Of a DNA stretch of 64,000 bases, positions 53,406 to 62,484 are shown piece by piece. Under the pieces are notes generated by a model. The model saw only the letters and a program-made list of their open reading frames with translations, searched no databases and was not told the DNA's origin. Source of the DNA: an uncultured Clostridia bacterium. Lineage in GTDB: Bacteria > Bacillota > Clostridia > TANB77 > CAG-508. The stretch's first letter is position 1, and each line of letters starts with the position of its first letter. The stretch lies in contig CANQYM010000006.1 in NCBI GenBank assembly GCA_947628085.1, forward strand, positions 1 through 64,000, read 5' to 3'. The translations under genes and the position numbers were made by a program.

Positions 53406-54293
53406 ATGATTGATTTACATATACATACAAACCATTCTGACGGTACAGATACGGTTGAAGAATTATTACAGAAAGTTAATAGTAAAAACATTGAAATTAT
53501 TTCTATAACAGATCATGATTCTGTTGGAGCGTATTTTGAATTAGAAAGAAATCAAGATTTGAGAAAATTATATAATGGAAAAATAATTATAGGTTCTGAA
53601 ATTAAAACAAGTTTTGATAGAGTGCCAATAGAGGTTTTGGCTTATGGAATAGACTATAAAAAAATGAGAATTCATACAATTGATATGGAAAAAATGCAAA
53701 ATACTATTTTAGAGAAAACAAAAAATATTGCAAATAGCTTGGGCTTAAAATATGATAAAGAAAATACTTATATAGATAGAAAAGATAGCGCTAAGCAATT
53801 CAGTGCCTTTGTTATGGCAACTGAATTATTAAAACATGAAGAAAATAGAGAAATTATAAATAAAATTGGAGACTTTAATGAGCATACTTTTTATAGAGTT
53901 CATCAAAGTAATAGTGAAAGTCCATTTTATTTTGATGAAACTAATTTTTCATTAAGCATAGATGAACTAATTTCTAGAATTCATGAAGCTGGAGGACTTG
54001 CCTTTTTAGCACACGGATTTTTATATCCTTTTAAAAATAAAGTGGAAACGATTGAAAAAATACTATCAGGAACAGATATAGATGGAATGGAATGTATATA
54101 TCCAATTTTTTCAAAAGAAGAACAAGAAATTGCGTGTAAATTATGCAAAAAATATAATAAATATATGTCTGGTGGAACAGACTATCATGCTAAAAATAAA
54201 CCTAATATTGATTTAGGAACAGGGATAAATAATAATATATTAATAGAAAAAGAATTTATATCAAACTGGATTTCAAAAGTAAAACTTATTTAG
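53406..54293 (+). CDS. PHP-domain phosphoesterase
   Basis: A 295-residue protein after GAGGAA, 13 bases after thyX. N-terminal HIHTNHSDGTDTVEELL and ITDHDSVGAYFE are metal motifs I and II; AFLAHGFLYP and the ending SGGTDYHAKNKP complete a trinuclear metal site. PHP proteins of this size hydrolyse nucleotide or sugar phosphates (for example 3',5'-nucleoside bisphosphates), but the substrate cannot be read. Confidence 0.85.
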   Translation: MIDLHIHTNHSDGTDTVEELLQKVNSKNIEIISITDHDSVGAYFELERNQDLRKLYNGKIIIGSEIKTSFDRVPIEVLAYGIDYKKMRIHTIDMEKMQNTILEKTKNIANSLGLKYDKENTYIDRKDSAKQFSAFVMATELLKHEENREIINKIGDFNEHTFYRVHQSNSESPFYFDETNFSLSIDELISRIHEAGGLAFLAHGFLYPFKNKVETIEKILSGTDIDGMECIYPIFSKEEQEIACKLCKKYNKYMSGGTDYHAKNKPNIDLGTGINNNILIEKEFISNWISKVKLI

Positions 54294-54299
54294 ATTTTA

Positions 54300-55352
54300 T
54301 TATCTTTCATTAACTTCTCCAGCTCTACTTTTTTGAAAACTATTATTTATTTCAGAAACACAATTAATAGAGTCTTTTTTTAAAGGCTCTTTTTTTGTGT
54401 AAAAATTAATTAATTGTTGTTTTAAATAATCTGAACTTCTAGTAATGTTACTATTAAAAATTTCACGGTGGTTTGCATCTCTTAAAATAATTGCAGATAT
54501 ATCAATTCCTAATTCTTTATAAAATTCAATGGAATTTTGAAATCTAGAATTCATTGTTTCACCAAGTAATTTTCTTTGACTTTTTCCAACTTCTTTTGGA
54601 GTAGAAAGACTACGGTAAGATATATCGTGCATTGGGGCAGGTATTTGACTATTAGAAGTTACTCTTTCTCCGTTTATATCAAAAAAGCCTGCTTCTTTTT
54701 CTTCGTTTTGTGCAACATAATAACCAAATTGTATTTTTTTATATGAATCTAAATCAAATTTTTTTCCAAATAATGTTTCATAATTTTTTATTCCAATAGG
54801 ATAATCTAATTTTTCTGTTGGAATAGGAATAGTACCAGCAGCACCGCCAATAAGACATCTATCAATAATTTCTGGATGAATTAATGCAAATCTTTGTGCA
54901 AAAACACCAGAAGCAGAATAACCATTTAAAAATACTTTATTATTTAATTTTTTGCCAGTAATCTCGTGAACTTTAGCTTGAGCATCTTGAATACAAGTGA
55001 AGAATTTTTCATCAATGTGTTCATCAGTTACTGATTCTAATGATAATTGTTGTGTGTCTGGATGATCTTTAAGACAAGGAGTTATGGGTAAAACAATAGG
55101 GGCATCTTCACAAACATCTAGAAGTTGATTAAATTGATGATTATTTCTCACATCTAATGCTTGAGATATATTAAAAGCATAATAATTAGATTCTTTACCA
55201 CCAGAATTAAAACTTTCAACAACCAATTCTGCATTTTCATCAAATCTTTTAGGAATAGCTAATAAATAGCATAAACCGCCACTACTTTTTTCAGCATATA
55301 AATCAAATTTTGCATTTCTATAATTTGAATAATCAGTTAAAATTTTTCCCAT
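54300..55352 (-). CDS. Alpha/beta hydrolase (esterase-like)
   Basis: I start at ATG 55352 (MGKILTDYSN…), which has GGAGAG directly before it; an ATG at 55364 contains that site. The 350-residue product has the nucleophile elbow GYSASG (VFLNGYSASGVFAQRFALIHPE), a possible acid in the second half and the His in ANHREIF. It is related to intracellular esterases with a PHB depolymerase-like core. No signal peptide, so it acts inside the cell. It is oriented against the surrounding genes, and its 3' end abuts the PHP gene. Confidence 0.75.
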   Translation of the reverse strand: MGKILTDYSNYRNAKFDLYAEKSSGGLCYLLAIPKRFDENAELVVESFNSGGKESNYYAFNISQALDVRNNHQFNQLLDVCEDAPIVLPITPCLKDHPDTQQLSLESVTDEHIDEKFFTCIQDAQAKVHEITGKKLNNKVFLNGYSASGVFAQRFALIHPEIIDRCLIGGAAGTIPIPTEKLDYPIGIKNYETLFGKKFDLDSYKKIQFGYYVAQNEEKEAGFFDINGERVTSNSQIPAPMHDISYRSLSTPKEVGKSQRKLLGETMNSRFQNSIEFYKELGIDISAIILRDANHREIFNSNITRSSDYLKQQLINFYTKKEPLKKDSINCVSEINNSFQKSRAGEVNER

Positions 55353-55435
55353 AAAACTCTCCATTTCACAAAATATAAAATATTATAACATAATATTTAA
55401 GAATAAGCTAGTGGTTTTCTGCCACTGGCAACGTA

Positions 55436-55452
55436 CCTCTTGTTGGACTCGA
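55436..55452. repeat. 17-bp duplication of the tRNA-Asn 3' end
   Basis: CCTCTTGTTGGACTCGA is repeated exactly at 55569-55585 inside the tRNA-Asn gene. The 130 bases between hold a 11-bp hairpin (55466-55476 with 55480-55490) and a terminator. Integrating elements commonly leave such copies of a tRNA 3' end, so this may be a scar of a lost element. Confidence 0.6.
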
Positions 55453-55530
55453 CGAGCCGCGTCGGGAAAATAGTCCACCGGACTATTTTCTAATCCTCCT
55501 TTTCGAGTCCTCCAAGTTAAAATGCAAAAT

Positions 55531-55559
55531 AAAAAAGTCCATTTACAATGGACTTTTTT
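55531..55559 (-). terminator. Terminator downstream of tRNA-Asn
   Basis: A 12-bp stem (55531-55542 with 55548-55559) with T runs on both strands, immediately after the tRNA in its direction of transcription. Confidence 0.85.
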
Positions 55560-55563
55560 ATTT

Positions 55564-55639
55564 TGGCTCCTCTTGTTGGACTCGAACCAACGACCTATCG
55601 GTTAACAGCCGAGCGCTCTACCAACTGAGCTAAAGAGGA
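55564..55639 (-). tRNA. tRNA-Asn (anticodon GTT)
   Basis: On the minus strand the sequence forms a cloverleaf: acceptor TCCTCTT/AAGAGGA, D-arm with GCTCAGTTGGTAGAGC, anticodon stem CGGCTGTTAACCG with GTT in the loop, and T-arm GGTTCGAGTCC. The CCA end (55564-55566) is encoded. Confidence 0.97.
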
Positions 55640-55877
55640 ATGTGATTTTTCGAACAAAAATATTATATAGTATTATATTTTTATATGCAAGTATTTATTT
55701 AAAAATTTTTAAAAAGTTTTTTATTTTTATGCTATTATATGCATAAATTGAAAAAATATTAATTAATATCAATCTGTGAATATTTCATCCAAAAACTTAT
55801 TTATTCTTAAAAAATCTCTTTATTTCTTTAAAATTCTATGATATAATATTAAAATCTTTGATTAGGAGATTTTAATT

Positions 55878-56633
55878 TTGAGTAAATTTTTTGTAAAACA
55901 AAGTCAAATAGAAAATAGCAAAATAAATATAATTGGTGAAGATGTTAATCATATAAAAAATGTTTTAAGATTAAATGTAAAAGATAAAATTAAAGTATGT
56001 GATAGCGATAATTCACAAAATTATGAATGTGAAATAACAAATATTACATCTAAAGAAATTGAATGTGAAATTTTAAAAAAGATAGAAATTACTGCAGAAG
56101 GAAATGTTAATTTACACATTTTTCAAGGATTACCAAAAGCAGATAAAATGGAACTTGTAATTCAAAAAGGCACAGAACTTGGAGTAACAGAATTTATACC
56201 ATTAAATTTAAAAAGATGTATAGTTAAAATTTCTGAAAAAGATGAATTAAAAAAAATAGACAGATGGAATAAAATAGCTGAAGTTGCAGCAAAGCAATGT
56301 AATAGAGATATAATTCCAAAAGTAAGAAATATAGAAAATATTAATTCTTTATGTGAAAAAGTAAAAGATTATGATTTATTTTTAGTAGCTTATGAAAACG
56401 AAAAAGAAAACTACATAAAAAACGAATTAACAAAAATAAAAGATAAAGAAAAAAACTATAAAATAGCTGTAGTTATCGGACCAGAAGGCGGAATGGAAGA
56501 AGACGAAATAAATAAACTAAAACTCGCAGGAGCAAAAGTAATATCTTTAGGAAAAAGAATTTTAAGAACAGAAACAGTAGCAATGCAAGTTTCTTCTATA
56601 ATAATGTATGAACTTGAAAATGGAGGAATATAG
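55878..56633 (+). CDS. rsmE: RsmE, 16S rRNA m3U1498 methyltransferase
   Basis: A 251-residue SPOUT-type methyltransferase with TTG start after AGGAGA. N-terminal PUA-like domain (NIIGEDVNHIKNVLRLNVKD), then LPKADKMELVIQKGTELGV, and the knot with AVVIGPEGGMEEDEI and SLGKRILRTETVAMQ that binds AdoMet. It methylates U1498 in 16S rRNA. Followed 2 bases later by a membrane protein gene. Confidence 0.93.
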   Translation: MSKFFVKQSQIENSKINIIGEDVNHIKNVLRLNVKDKIKVCDSDNSQNYECEITNITSKEIECEILKKIEITAEGNVNLHIFQGLPKADKMELVIQKGTELGVTEFIPLNLKRCIVKISEKDELKKIDRWNKIAEVAAKQCNRDIIPKVRNIENINSLCEKVKDYDLFLVAYENEKENYIKNELTKIKDKEKNYKIAVVIGPEGGMEEDEINKLKLAGAKVISLGKRILRTETVAMQVSSIIMYELENGGI

Positions 56634-56635
56634 TA

Positions 56636-57256
56636 TTGGACAAAGCAAAATTAATGCAACTGGAAATAGATAAAAAAAGAAAGTTGCCAGATAGAGTAAA
56701 AAATAATATAAGCACAGATATTTTTCAAAACATAATAATAGCAATAATAATTATTGCTTATCTATTTGCAATAAATTTAGTATACTACAATTTTGAAAGC
56801 AACTTATTTGAAGAATATTTAAAATTTTTTGCTCTAGGAATAATATTGTTCACTATTATAATGTTTGAAATTGCTTATAGAAAAAACAGTTTAAAATTTT
56901 GTTTTATAGGAATAGAACTTTTAATTTGTGCTGTTTTGTCGTTATACATTCCATACATATATCTACACACAACAAAAGAATTAAGAGTTAGCATAATGAT
57001 ATTACCTTGTGGATTAGTAATTTATTATGCTATAAAATCTGTATTAATATTTAAACAGAAAAAATTTAGTTATCAAAATAATTTAAGTGATGTAAAAGAA
57101 ATGATGGAATATACAGAAAAAACAAGTTACTTAGATGAAGATAGTACAAAAACATATAGAAAAAAAGCTCAAGAAGAAGAAAAAATAAGACAGGAAATAA
57201 GAAAAGAACAAAAAGTAAGAAAACTAAGAAAACAATTAGAAAAAAGCAAAAAATAA
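56636..57256 (+). CDS. Membrane protein with coiled-coil tail
   Basis: A 206-residue protein with a TTG start. It has four predicted membrane helices (about 28-47, 60-78, 85-105, 113-133) followed by a long, charged tail (about 150-206; KKAQEEEKIRQEIRKEQKVRK), likely a coiled coil. It is almost contiguous with rsmE and may share its operon. I do not recognise it. Confidence 0.6.
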   Translation: MDKAKLMQLEIDKKRKLPDRVKNNISTDIFQNIIIAIIIIAYLFAINLVYYNFESNLFEEYLKFFALGIILFTIIMFEIAYRKNSLKFCFIGIELLICAVLSLYIPYIYLHTTKELRVSIMILPCGLVIYYAIKSVLIFKQKKFSYQNNLSDVKEMMEYTEKTSYLDEDSTKTYRKKAQEEEKIRQEIRKEQKVRKLRKQLEKSKK

Positions 57257-57297
57257 GAAAGTAATTAGAAAAAATAATAGGAAAAGAGGAAACAACA

Positions 57298-58173
57298 TTG
57301 ATAAAAAGTATGACAGGCTTTGGCCGTGGAAAATATGAAAACGAAGGAAGAATATATACTGTTGAAATTAAATCTGTAAATCACAAATATTCAGATATAA
57401 ATATAAGGTTACCTAGATTTTTAAATAGTGTTGAAGATAACATAAGAAAAAGAATAAATGCAGAAATTTCTAGAGGGAAAATTGATGTATTTATAAATTT
57501 TGAAAATTTTAGCAGTAGAGGAACAAGCATAAAAATAAACAAAGAGCTTGCTAAAGAATATTTAACACAATTAAAAAGTTTAGCAGAAGAAACAAATATA
57601 GATTTTAATGTTAGTGTAATAGATGTTTCTAAATTACCAGAAATATTAAAACTAGAAGATGAAGAAGACGAAGAATTAATTTCATCAGAATTAATGATTG
57701 CAGTTGATGAAGCAATTAAAAATTTTGTTAAGATGAGAGAAACTGAAGGTACTAAACTAATAGAAGATATTGAAAAGAGAATATACTTAATTGAAGAAAA
57801 AGTAAAAGAAATAACATCTTTTTCTAGCACTCTTGTTGAAGATTATATTGCTAAACTTCAAGAAAGAGTAAATGAACTTTTAAAACCAGGAACTGTAGAT
57901 GAAAATAGATTAATGCAAGAAATAGTTATTTTTTCAGATAAATCTTCTATAGAAGAAGAACTTACTAGATTAAAAAGTCATATATCACAGTTTTTAAATT
58001 TAATAAAACAATCTTCTCCTATAGGTAAAAAAATAGATTTTCTTATCCAAGAAATAAATAGAGAAGTAAACACAATTGGATCTAAAGCAAATTGTTTAGA
58101 AATAACAAATAGAGTTATTGAAATAAAAACAGAAGTAGAAAACATTAGAGAACAAATTCAAAATATAGAATAA
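57298..58173 (+). CDS. yicC: YicC family endoribonuclease
   Basis: A 291-residue protein with a TTG start. N-terminal MTGFGRGKYENEG, EIKSVNHKYSDINIRLP, and the C-terminal DUF1732 part (RLMQEIVIFSDKSSIEEELTRLKSHI, IGKKIDFLIQEINREVNTIGSKA) are both complete. YicC-type proteins are metal-dependent endoRNases linked to growth-phase adaptation. It starts the conserved yicC-remA-rpoZ/gmk cluster. Confidence 0.93.
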   Translation: MIKSMTGFGRGKYENEGRIYTVEIKSVNHKYSDINIRLPRFLNSVEDNIRKRINAEISRGKIDVFINFENFSSRGTSIKINKELAKEYLTQLKSLAEETNIDFNVSVIDVSKLPEILKLEDEEDEELISSELMIAVDEAIKNFVKMRETEGTKLIEDIEKRIYLIEEKVKEITSFSSTLVEDYIAKLQERVNELLKPGTVDENRLMQEIVIFSDKSSIEEELTRLKSHISQFLNLIKQSSPIGKKIDFLIQEINREVNTIGSKANCLEITNRVIEIKTEVENIREQIQNIE

Positions 58174-58220
58174 GTTTTATAGATTTTTTAAAATCTAAAT
58201 AAAAAAGAAAGAGGTAGATT

Positions 58221-58475
58221 ATGCAACTTATTAATATTGGTTTTGGAAACATAGTTTCAGCAGAAAGAATAATATCAATAGTAAGCCCAGATTCAGCCCC
58301 AATAAAAAGAATTGTTCAAGATGCAAAAGATGCAAAAACAGCAGTTGATGCAACTTATGGAAGAAGAACAAGATCAGTTATTATTATGGATTCTGGACAT
58401 ATTATATTATCTGCAGTTCAGCCAGAAACTATTGCAGGAAGAGTAGATAACGGATTAGATAATGTTGAAGAATAA
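58221..58475 (+). CDS. remA: RemA, regulator of extracellular matrix (DUF370)
   Basis: An 84-residue protein after AAGAGG with the RemA pattern [27 protein letters not shown] is within residues 4-30, followed by [20 protein letters not shown]. RemA is a DNA-binding ring protein that activates biofilm matrix genes in Bacillus. Its place between yicC and gmk is typical. Confidence 0.95.
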   Translation: MQLINIGFGNIVSAERIISIVSPDSAPIKRIVQDAKDAKTAVDATYGRRTRSVIIMDSGHIILSAVQPETIAGRVDNGLDNVEE

Positions 58476-58493
58476 TTTTAGGAGGTGTTTTAA

Positions 58494-58700
58494 ATGATAG
58501 TAAAACCAACAGTAGCAGAATTATTAGAGAAAGTAAATGATAACAGATACTCATTAGTAATAATGACTGCAAAAAGAGCAAGACAAATAGCAGATGGGGA
58601 TACTGTTAGAACAAAAGTAAAAGCAAGATCTGCAGTAACTTTAGCTGCTCATGAAATAGCAGAAGGAAAAGTAACAAAATCAGATGATTCAGAAGAGTAA
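58494..58700 (+). CDS. rpoZ: RNA polymerase omega subunit
   Basis: A 68-residue protein after TAGGAGG with RYSLVIMTAKRARQIADGD and TLAAHEIAEGKV, the omega signature. It supports RNA polymerase assembly. Here the order is remA-rpoZ-gmk; the more usual order has gmk before rpoZ. Confidence 0.93.
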   Translation: MIVKPTVAELLEKVNDNRYSLVIMTAKRARQIADGDTVRTKVKARSAVTLAAHEIAEGKVTKSDDSEE

Positions 58701-58721
58701 AATATAGAAGAGGTATAAATT

Positions 58722-59276
58722 ATGTTAGTTATATTGTCAGGAGTAGCTGGAGCAGGAAAAGACACAATAAAAAAAGAAATAATTAAAAGAATGGAAAATG
58801 TAAAATCAATACCTTCTCTTACAACTAGAAGTCCAAGAGAAGGAGATATTCCTGGAGAAACATACATTTTTTTAAGTAAAGAAGAATTTGAAGAAAAAAT
58901 TAGAAATGATGAAATATATGAATATGATATTCATCATAATAATTATTATGGAACTTCTAAAAAAATCTTAAACGAAGCTTCAAAAGAAGGAATAATAATA
59001 AAAGATATAGATGTAAATGGAACTGAAGCTTTAAAAAACACACTAAAAGATATAAAAATAGTAACTATATTTTTAAGAGTACCTAAAGAAGAATTGAAAA
59101 AAAGATTAGAAAATAGAGTAGATAAACCTTCAGAAGGCGAAATAATTCTTAGATTAAATAGATTTGATTATGAAGAATCTAGAATAAACTTATATGATTA
59201 TGTTCTTAAAAATGATAACTTGGAAAAAACTGTGAACATAATTGAAGAAATTATAAAACAAGAAAGCAAAAATTAA
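58722..59276 (+). CDS. gmk: Guanylate kinase-like nucleotide kinase
   Basis: A 184-residue kinase after AGAGG. P-loop SGVAGAGKDT (residues 5-14) is less usual than the common GPSGAGKGT; SLTTRSPREGDIPGETY and YEYDIHHNNYYGT are the GMP-binding part; DIDVNGTEALKN is the lid region. It phosphorylates GMP to GDP. The unusual P-loop Asp and the short length keep a small doubt about substrate. Confidence 0.85.
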   Translation: MLVILSGVAGAGKDTIKKEIIKRMENVKSIPSLTTRSPREGDIPGETYIFLSKEEFEEKIRNDEIYEYDIHHNNYYGTSKKILNEASKEGIIIKDIDVNGTEALKNTLKDIKIVTIFLRVPKEELKKRLENRVDKPSEGEIILRLNRFDYEESRINLYDYVLKNDNLEKTVNIIEEIIKQESKN

Positions 59277-59287
59277 TAAAAATAGAA

Positions 59288-59312
59288 ATGCACTTTATTA
59301 TAAAGTGTATTT
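59288..59312 (+). terminator. Intrinsic terminator after gmk
   Basis: CACTTTA (59291-59297) pairs with TAAAGTG (59301-59307), extended by three further pairs, followed by TTTTTATTTT. Confidence 0.8.
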
Positions 59313-59387
59313 TTATTTTGCCAAAAATACTTTAAAAAGATGATTTTAAACTTTTTTAAATAAATTTCAAAATCAATTATAGAATTC

Positions 59388-59548
59388 CTTATTTCGAGTT
59401 ATATATATCTTTTAAAAAGTGACGCGTAAGCGACCAACCGAAGTGTAAGCGAAGGGCGATTGGAGCAATCTTCCTTTTGTTTATTTTTTTAAAAAAGAAG
59501 ATTGCGACACCAAGTCACTTATAAAAAGATATATATAACCAAAATAAG
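59388..59548 (+). repeat. Dispersed palindromic repeat, copy 3
   Basis: The shared core (59423-59513) with flanking arms that are unique to this copy and pair with each other (CTTATTT…ATATATATCTTTT, and AAAAGATATATATAAC…AATAAG; AAGTGAC with GTCACTT next to the core). Same orientation as copy 1. Unlike copies 1 and 2 the gmk gene already has its own terminator just upstream. Confidence 0.8.
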
Positions 59549-59691
59549 AAGACTATAAATGAAAATTATTTTATAAGTTTATAAAATAATTTTACTAAGG
59601 AATAAGAAAATCTTAAGTATTTTACAATATTTAAAATATTTACTAAAAGTAAAATTTATGCTAGAATGTTATTTGAATTAAAGGAGATAGC

Positions 59692-61923
59692 ATGTTTGCA
59701 GAAGTAATTATTAATAGTAATGCAAGAGCACTAAATAAAGTTTTTGATTATATAGTACCAGCTAGTTTAGAAAATACTATACAGGTTGGTGCTAGAGTTT
59801 TTGTGCCTTTTGGAAAGGGTGAGAAATTAGAAGATGGGTTTATTATTAATTTAAAAGAAACATCAGAGTTTGCAAATAAAGAAATAGCTAGTGTTCAAGA
59901 AGAAAATAGCATTTCAGAAGAAAATATAGTGCTTGCTAAATTGATGGCAAGAAAATATTTTTGCAATATATCAGATTGTATAAAACTAATGTTACCTCCT
60001 AGAACAGGTGGAAAAAAATTAGAAAATAGAGCTAAAGAAAAAACAGGAAATTTCGTATTTTTAAAAAGAGATAAAGAAGAAATAGATTTTTTAATTGAAA
60101 CAGAAAAAATTAAAAGTGATAAGCATATAAGAGTTTTAAAATTTCTAGAAGAAAATGATGGAGTATATAAATCTGATTTAGAATTGATAACAGATGTTAG
60201 TTCTTCTACAATAAAAACATTAGAAAAAAATGGTCATATAGAAATTATAGAAAAACAAATTGAAAGAAATCCATTTATACATAAAAATATCGAAAAAGAT
60301 GAACCTAAAGTTTTAAATAAAGAGCAAAAAAAGTGCTTTGATAGTATTGCTTTTTGCATAGATAATAATGAATTTTCAAAACATTTAATATATGGAGTTA
60401 CAGGATCTGGAAAAACAGAAATATATTTACAATTAATTGATAGAGTTATAAAAAATGGAAAAGATGCAATTGTTTTAGTTCCAGAAATATCTTTAACTCC
60501 TCAAATGGTAAATAGATTTTTAGCTAGATTTGGAAATATTATTGCTGTTCTTCATAGCAAATTATCAATAGGAGAAAGATATGATGAATGGCAAAAAATA
60601 GCAAAAGGAGAAGCAAAAATAGTAATTGGAGCTAGGTCTGCAATTTTTGCACCAGTAAAAAATTTAGGAATAATTATTATTGATGAAGAACACGATATGT
60701 CTTATAAAGCAGATTCAACTCCTAGATATAATGCTAAAGACTTGGCAAAATATATTGCTAAGCAAAATAATTGCCCACTAGTTTTAGGAAGCGCAACACC
60801 AGAAATAAATACAATGTATCAAGCTAAAAATAATGAAATATCATTATACACTTTAACTAAAAGAGCAAATAACAGTAGTCTTCCAGAAGTTGAAATTGTT
60901 GATTTAAGAAATGAGCTTGCAGAAGGAAATAGATCAATGCTAAGTTTCAAACTTCAAAAAGAAATTGAAAACAATTTAAAAAATAAAAAGCAAACAATAT
61001 TATTCTTAAATAGAAGAGGCTATTCTACTTTTGTAATGTGCAGGGAATGTGGATATGTTGCAAAATGTAAGAATTGCAATATAAGCCTAACATATCACAT
61101 TAGAGATAATAAATTAAAATGTCATTACTGTGGATTTGAAACAAATAATATAACTGAATGTCCAAATTGCAAGAGTAAAAAAGTGAAATATTTTGGTAGT
61201 GGAACCCAAAAATTAGAAGATGAAATACATAAACTTTATCCAGAAGCCACAACAATTAGAATGGATATAGATACTGTTAGCAAGAAAAACTCTCATGAAG
61301 AAATTTTAGATAAATTTAAAAATGATAATATAGATATTTTAATTGGAACACAAATGGTAGTTAAAGGACATCACTTTCCAAAAGTTACTTTAGTTGGAGT
61401 AGTTTCAGCAGATAGCAGCTTAAATTTAGATGATTATAGAGCTGTAGAAAAAACATTTCAAACATTAGTGCAAGTTGCTGGAAGAAGTGGTAGAGAAGAA
61501 AGTGGAAAAGTAATTATTCAAACTTATAATCCAGACCATTATGCAATAATTGAAGCACAAAAACAAGATTATGATTTGTTCTATAATCAAGAGATAGATT
61601 TAAGAAAAATGTTGAATTATCCACCATTTTGCGATATAATGCTTATTAGATTTTCAGGGAAAAATATAGAAGAAATAAAAAAAGTTTCAGAAATAGTTTA
61701 TAAGAAAATAAAAAATATAAATAATGAAAACATTTACATATTTAAACCAGTTCCTGCACCAATAGATAAAATTAAGAATAAATATAGATGGAGAATTGTA
61801 ATAAAATGTAAAATTACATCAAAAGTTTTAGATATTGTAAATTATGCGATTCAAGATGAAAAAATAAAAAAATGTAAAGAAACTAGTATTACTGTTGATA
61901 TAAATCCAAATAGTATGAATTAG
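59692..61923 (+). CDS. priA: PriA replication restart helicase
   Basis: A 743-residue helicase after AAGGAGA. N-terminal DNA-binding domain (FDYIVPASLENTIQVGARVFVPFG), Walker A IYGVTGSGKTE, DEEH box IIIDEEHDMSYK, the zinc-binding Cys cluster MCRECGYVAKCKNC and CHYCGFETNNITECPNC with eight Cys, and GTQMVVKGHHFP. PriA restarts stalled forks. Begins the priA-def-fmt operon. Confidence 0.97.
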   Translation: MFAEVIINSNARALNKVFDYIVPASLENTIQVGARVFVPFGKGEKLEDGFIINLKETSEFANKEIASVQEENSISEENIVLAKLMARKYFCNISDCIKLMLPPRTGGKKLENRAKEKTGNFVFLKRDKEEIDFLIETEKIKSDKHIRVLKFLEENDGVYKSDLELITDVSSSTIKTLEKNGHIEIIEKQIERNPFIHKNIEKDEPKVLNKEQKKCFDSIAFCIDNNEFSKHLIYGVTGSGKTEIYLQLIDRVIKNGKDAIVLVPEISLTPQMVNRFLARFGNIIAVLHSKLSIGERYDEWQKIAKGEAKIVIGARSAIFAPVKNLGIIIIDEEHDMSYKADSTPRYNAKDLAKYIAKQNNCPLVLGSATPEINTMYQAKNNEISLYTLTKRANNSSLPEVEIVDLRNELAEGNRSMLSFKLQKEIENNLKNKKQTILFLNRRGYSTFVMCRECGYVAKCKNCNISLTYHIRDNKLKCHYCGFETNNITECPNCKSKKVKYFGSGTQKLEDEIHKLYPEATTIRMDIDTVSKKNSHEEILDKFKNDNIDILIGTQMVVKGHHFPKVTLVGVVSADSSLNLDDYRAVEKTFQTLVQVAGRSGREESGKVIIQTYNPDHYAIIEAQKQDYDLFYNQEIDLRKMLNYPPFCDIMLIRFSGKNIEEIKKVSEIVYKKIKNINNENIYIFKPVPAPIDKIKNKYRWRIVIKCKITSKVLDIVNYAIQDEKIKKCKETSITVDINPNSMN

Positions 61924-61936
61924 AAAGGAAAATAAA

Positions 61937-62431
61937 ATGGCAATTAGAAATCTAAGATATGAAAATGATGAAATTCTAAAAAAACATTCAAGAGAAATAG
62001 AGGTTATAGACGATAAAATAAAAGAACTTGCCGAAGATATGATGGAAACTATGCACAAATGGGATGGGGTAGGATTAGCCGGTGTGCAAGTTGGAGTTTT
62101 AAAAAGAATAATAGTAATAGATTTATATGATGAAGAAAAAACTCAATATACTTTAATAAATCCAGTACTTGTAAAACAAAAAGGAGAGCAAGAAGTTGAA
62201 GAGGGATGTTTAAGTTTTCCAAATCAATTTGGAAAAGTAAAAAGACCAAAAGAAGTAGTAGTTGAAGCTTTAGATATAAACGGTAAAAAAATTACTATAA
62301 AAGCAAAAGACTTATTAGCTCAAGCATTATGCCATGAAATTGACCATTTAAATGGAATAGTTTTTACTGAAAAAGTAGAACCAGGAACTTTAGAAACAGT
62401 AAATCCAGATGAAACAAAAAATCAAAAATAA
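61937..62431 (+). CDS. def: Peptide deformylase
   Basis: A 164-residue metalloenzyme after AGAAAGGA. Motif I is GVGLAGVQVG, motif II EEGCLSFPN with the Cys ligand, motif III QALCHEIDHLNG (HExxH). It removes formyl from new proteins. Located between priA and fmt as expected. Family form is the short type I. Confidence 0.95.
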   Translation: MAIRNLRYENDEILKKHSREIEVIDDKIKELAEDMMETMHKWDGVGLAGVQVGVLKRIIVIDLYDEEKTQYTLINPVLVKQKGEQEVEEGCLSFPNQFGKVKRPKEVVVEALDINGKKITIKAKDLLAQALCHEIDHLNGIVFTEKVEPGTLETVNPDETKNQK

Positions 62432-62484
62432 AAGTTTATAGGAATCTTTTAAAAACCTAAATACATTTTAAAAGGAAATTTTAA

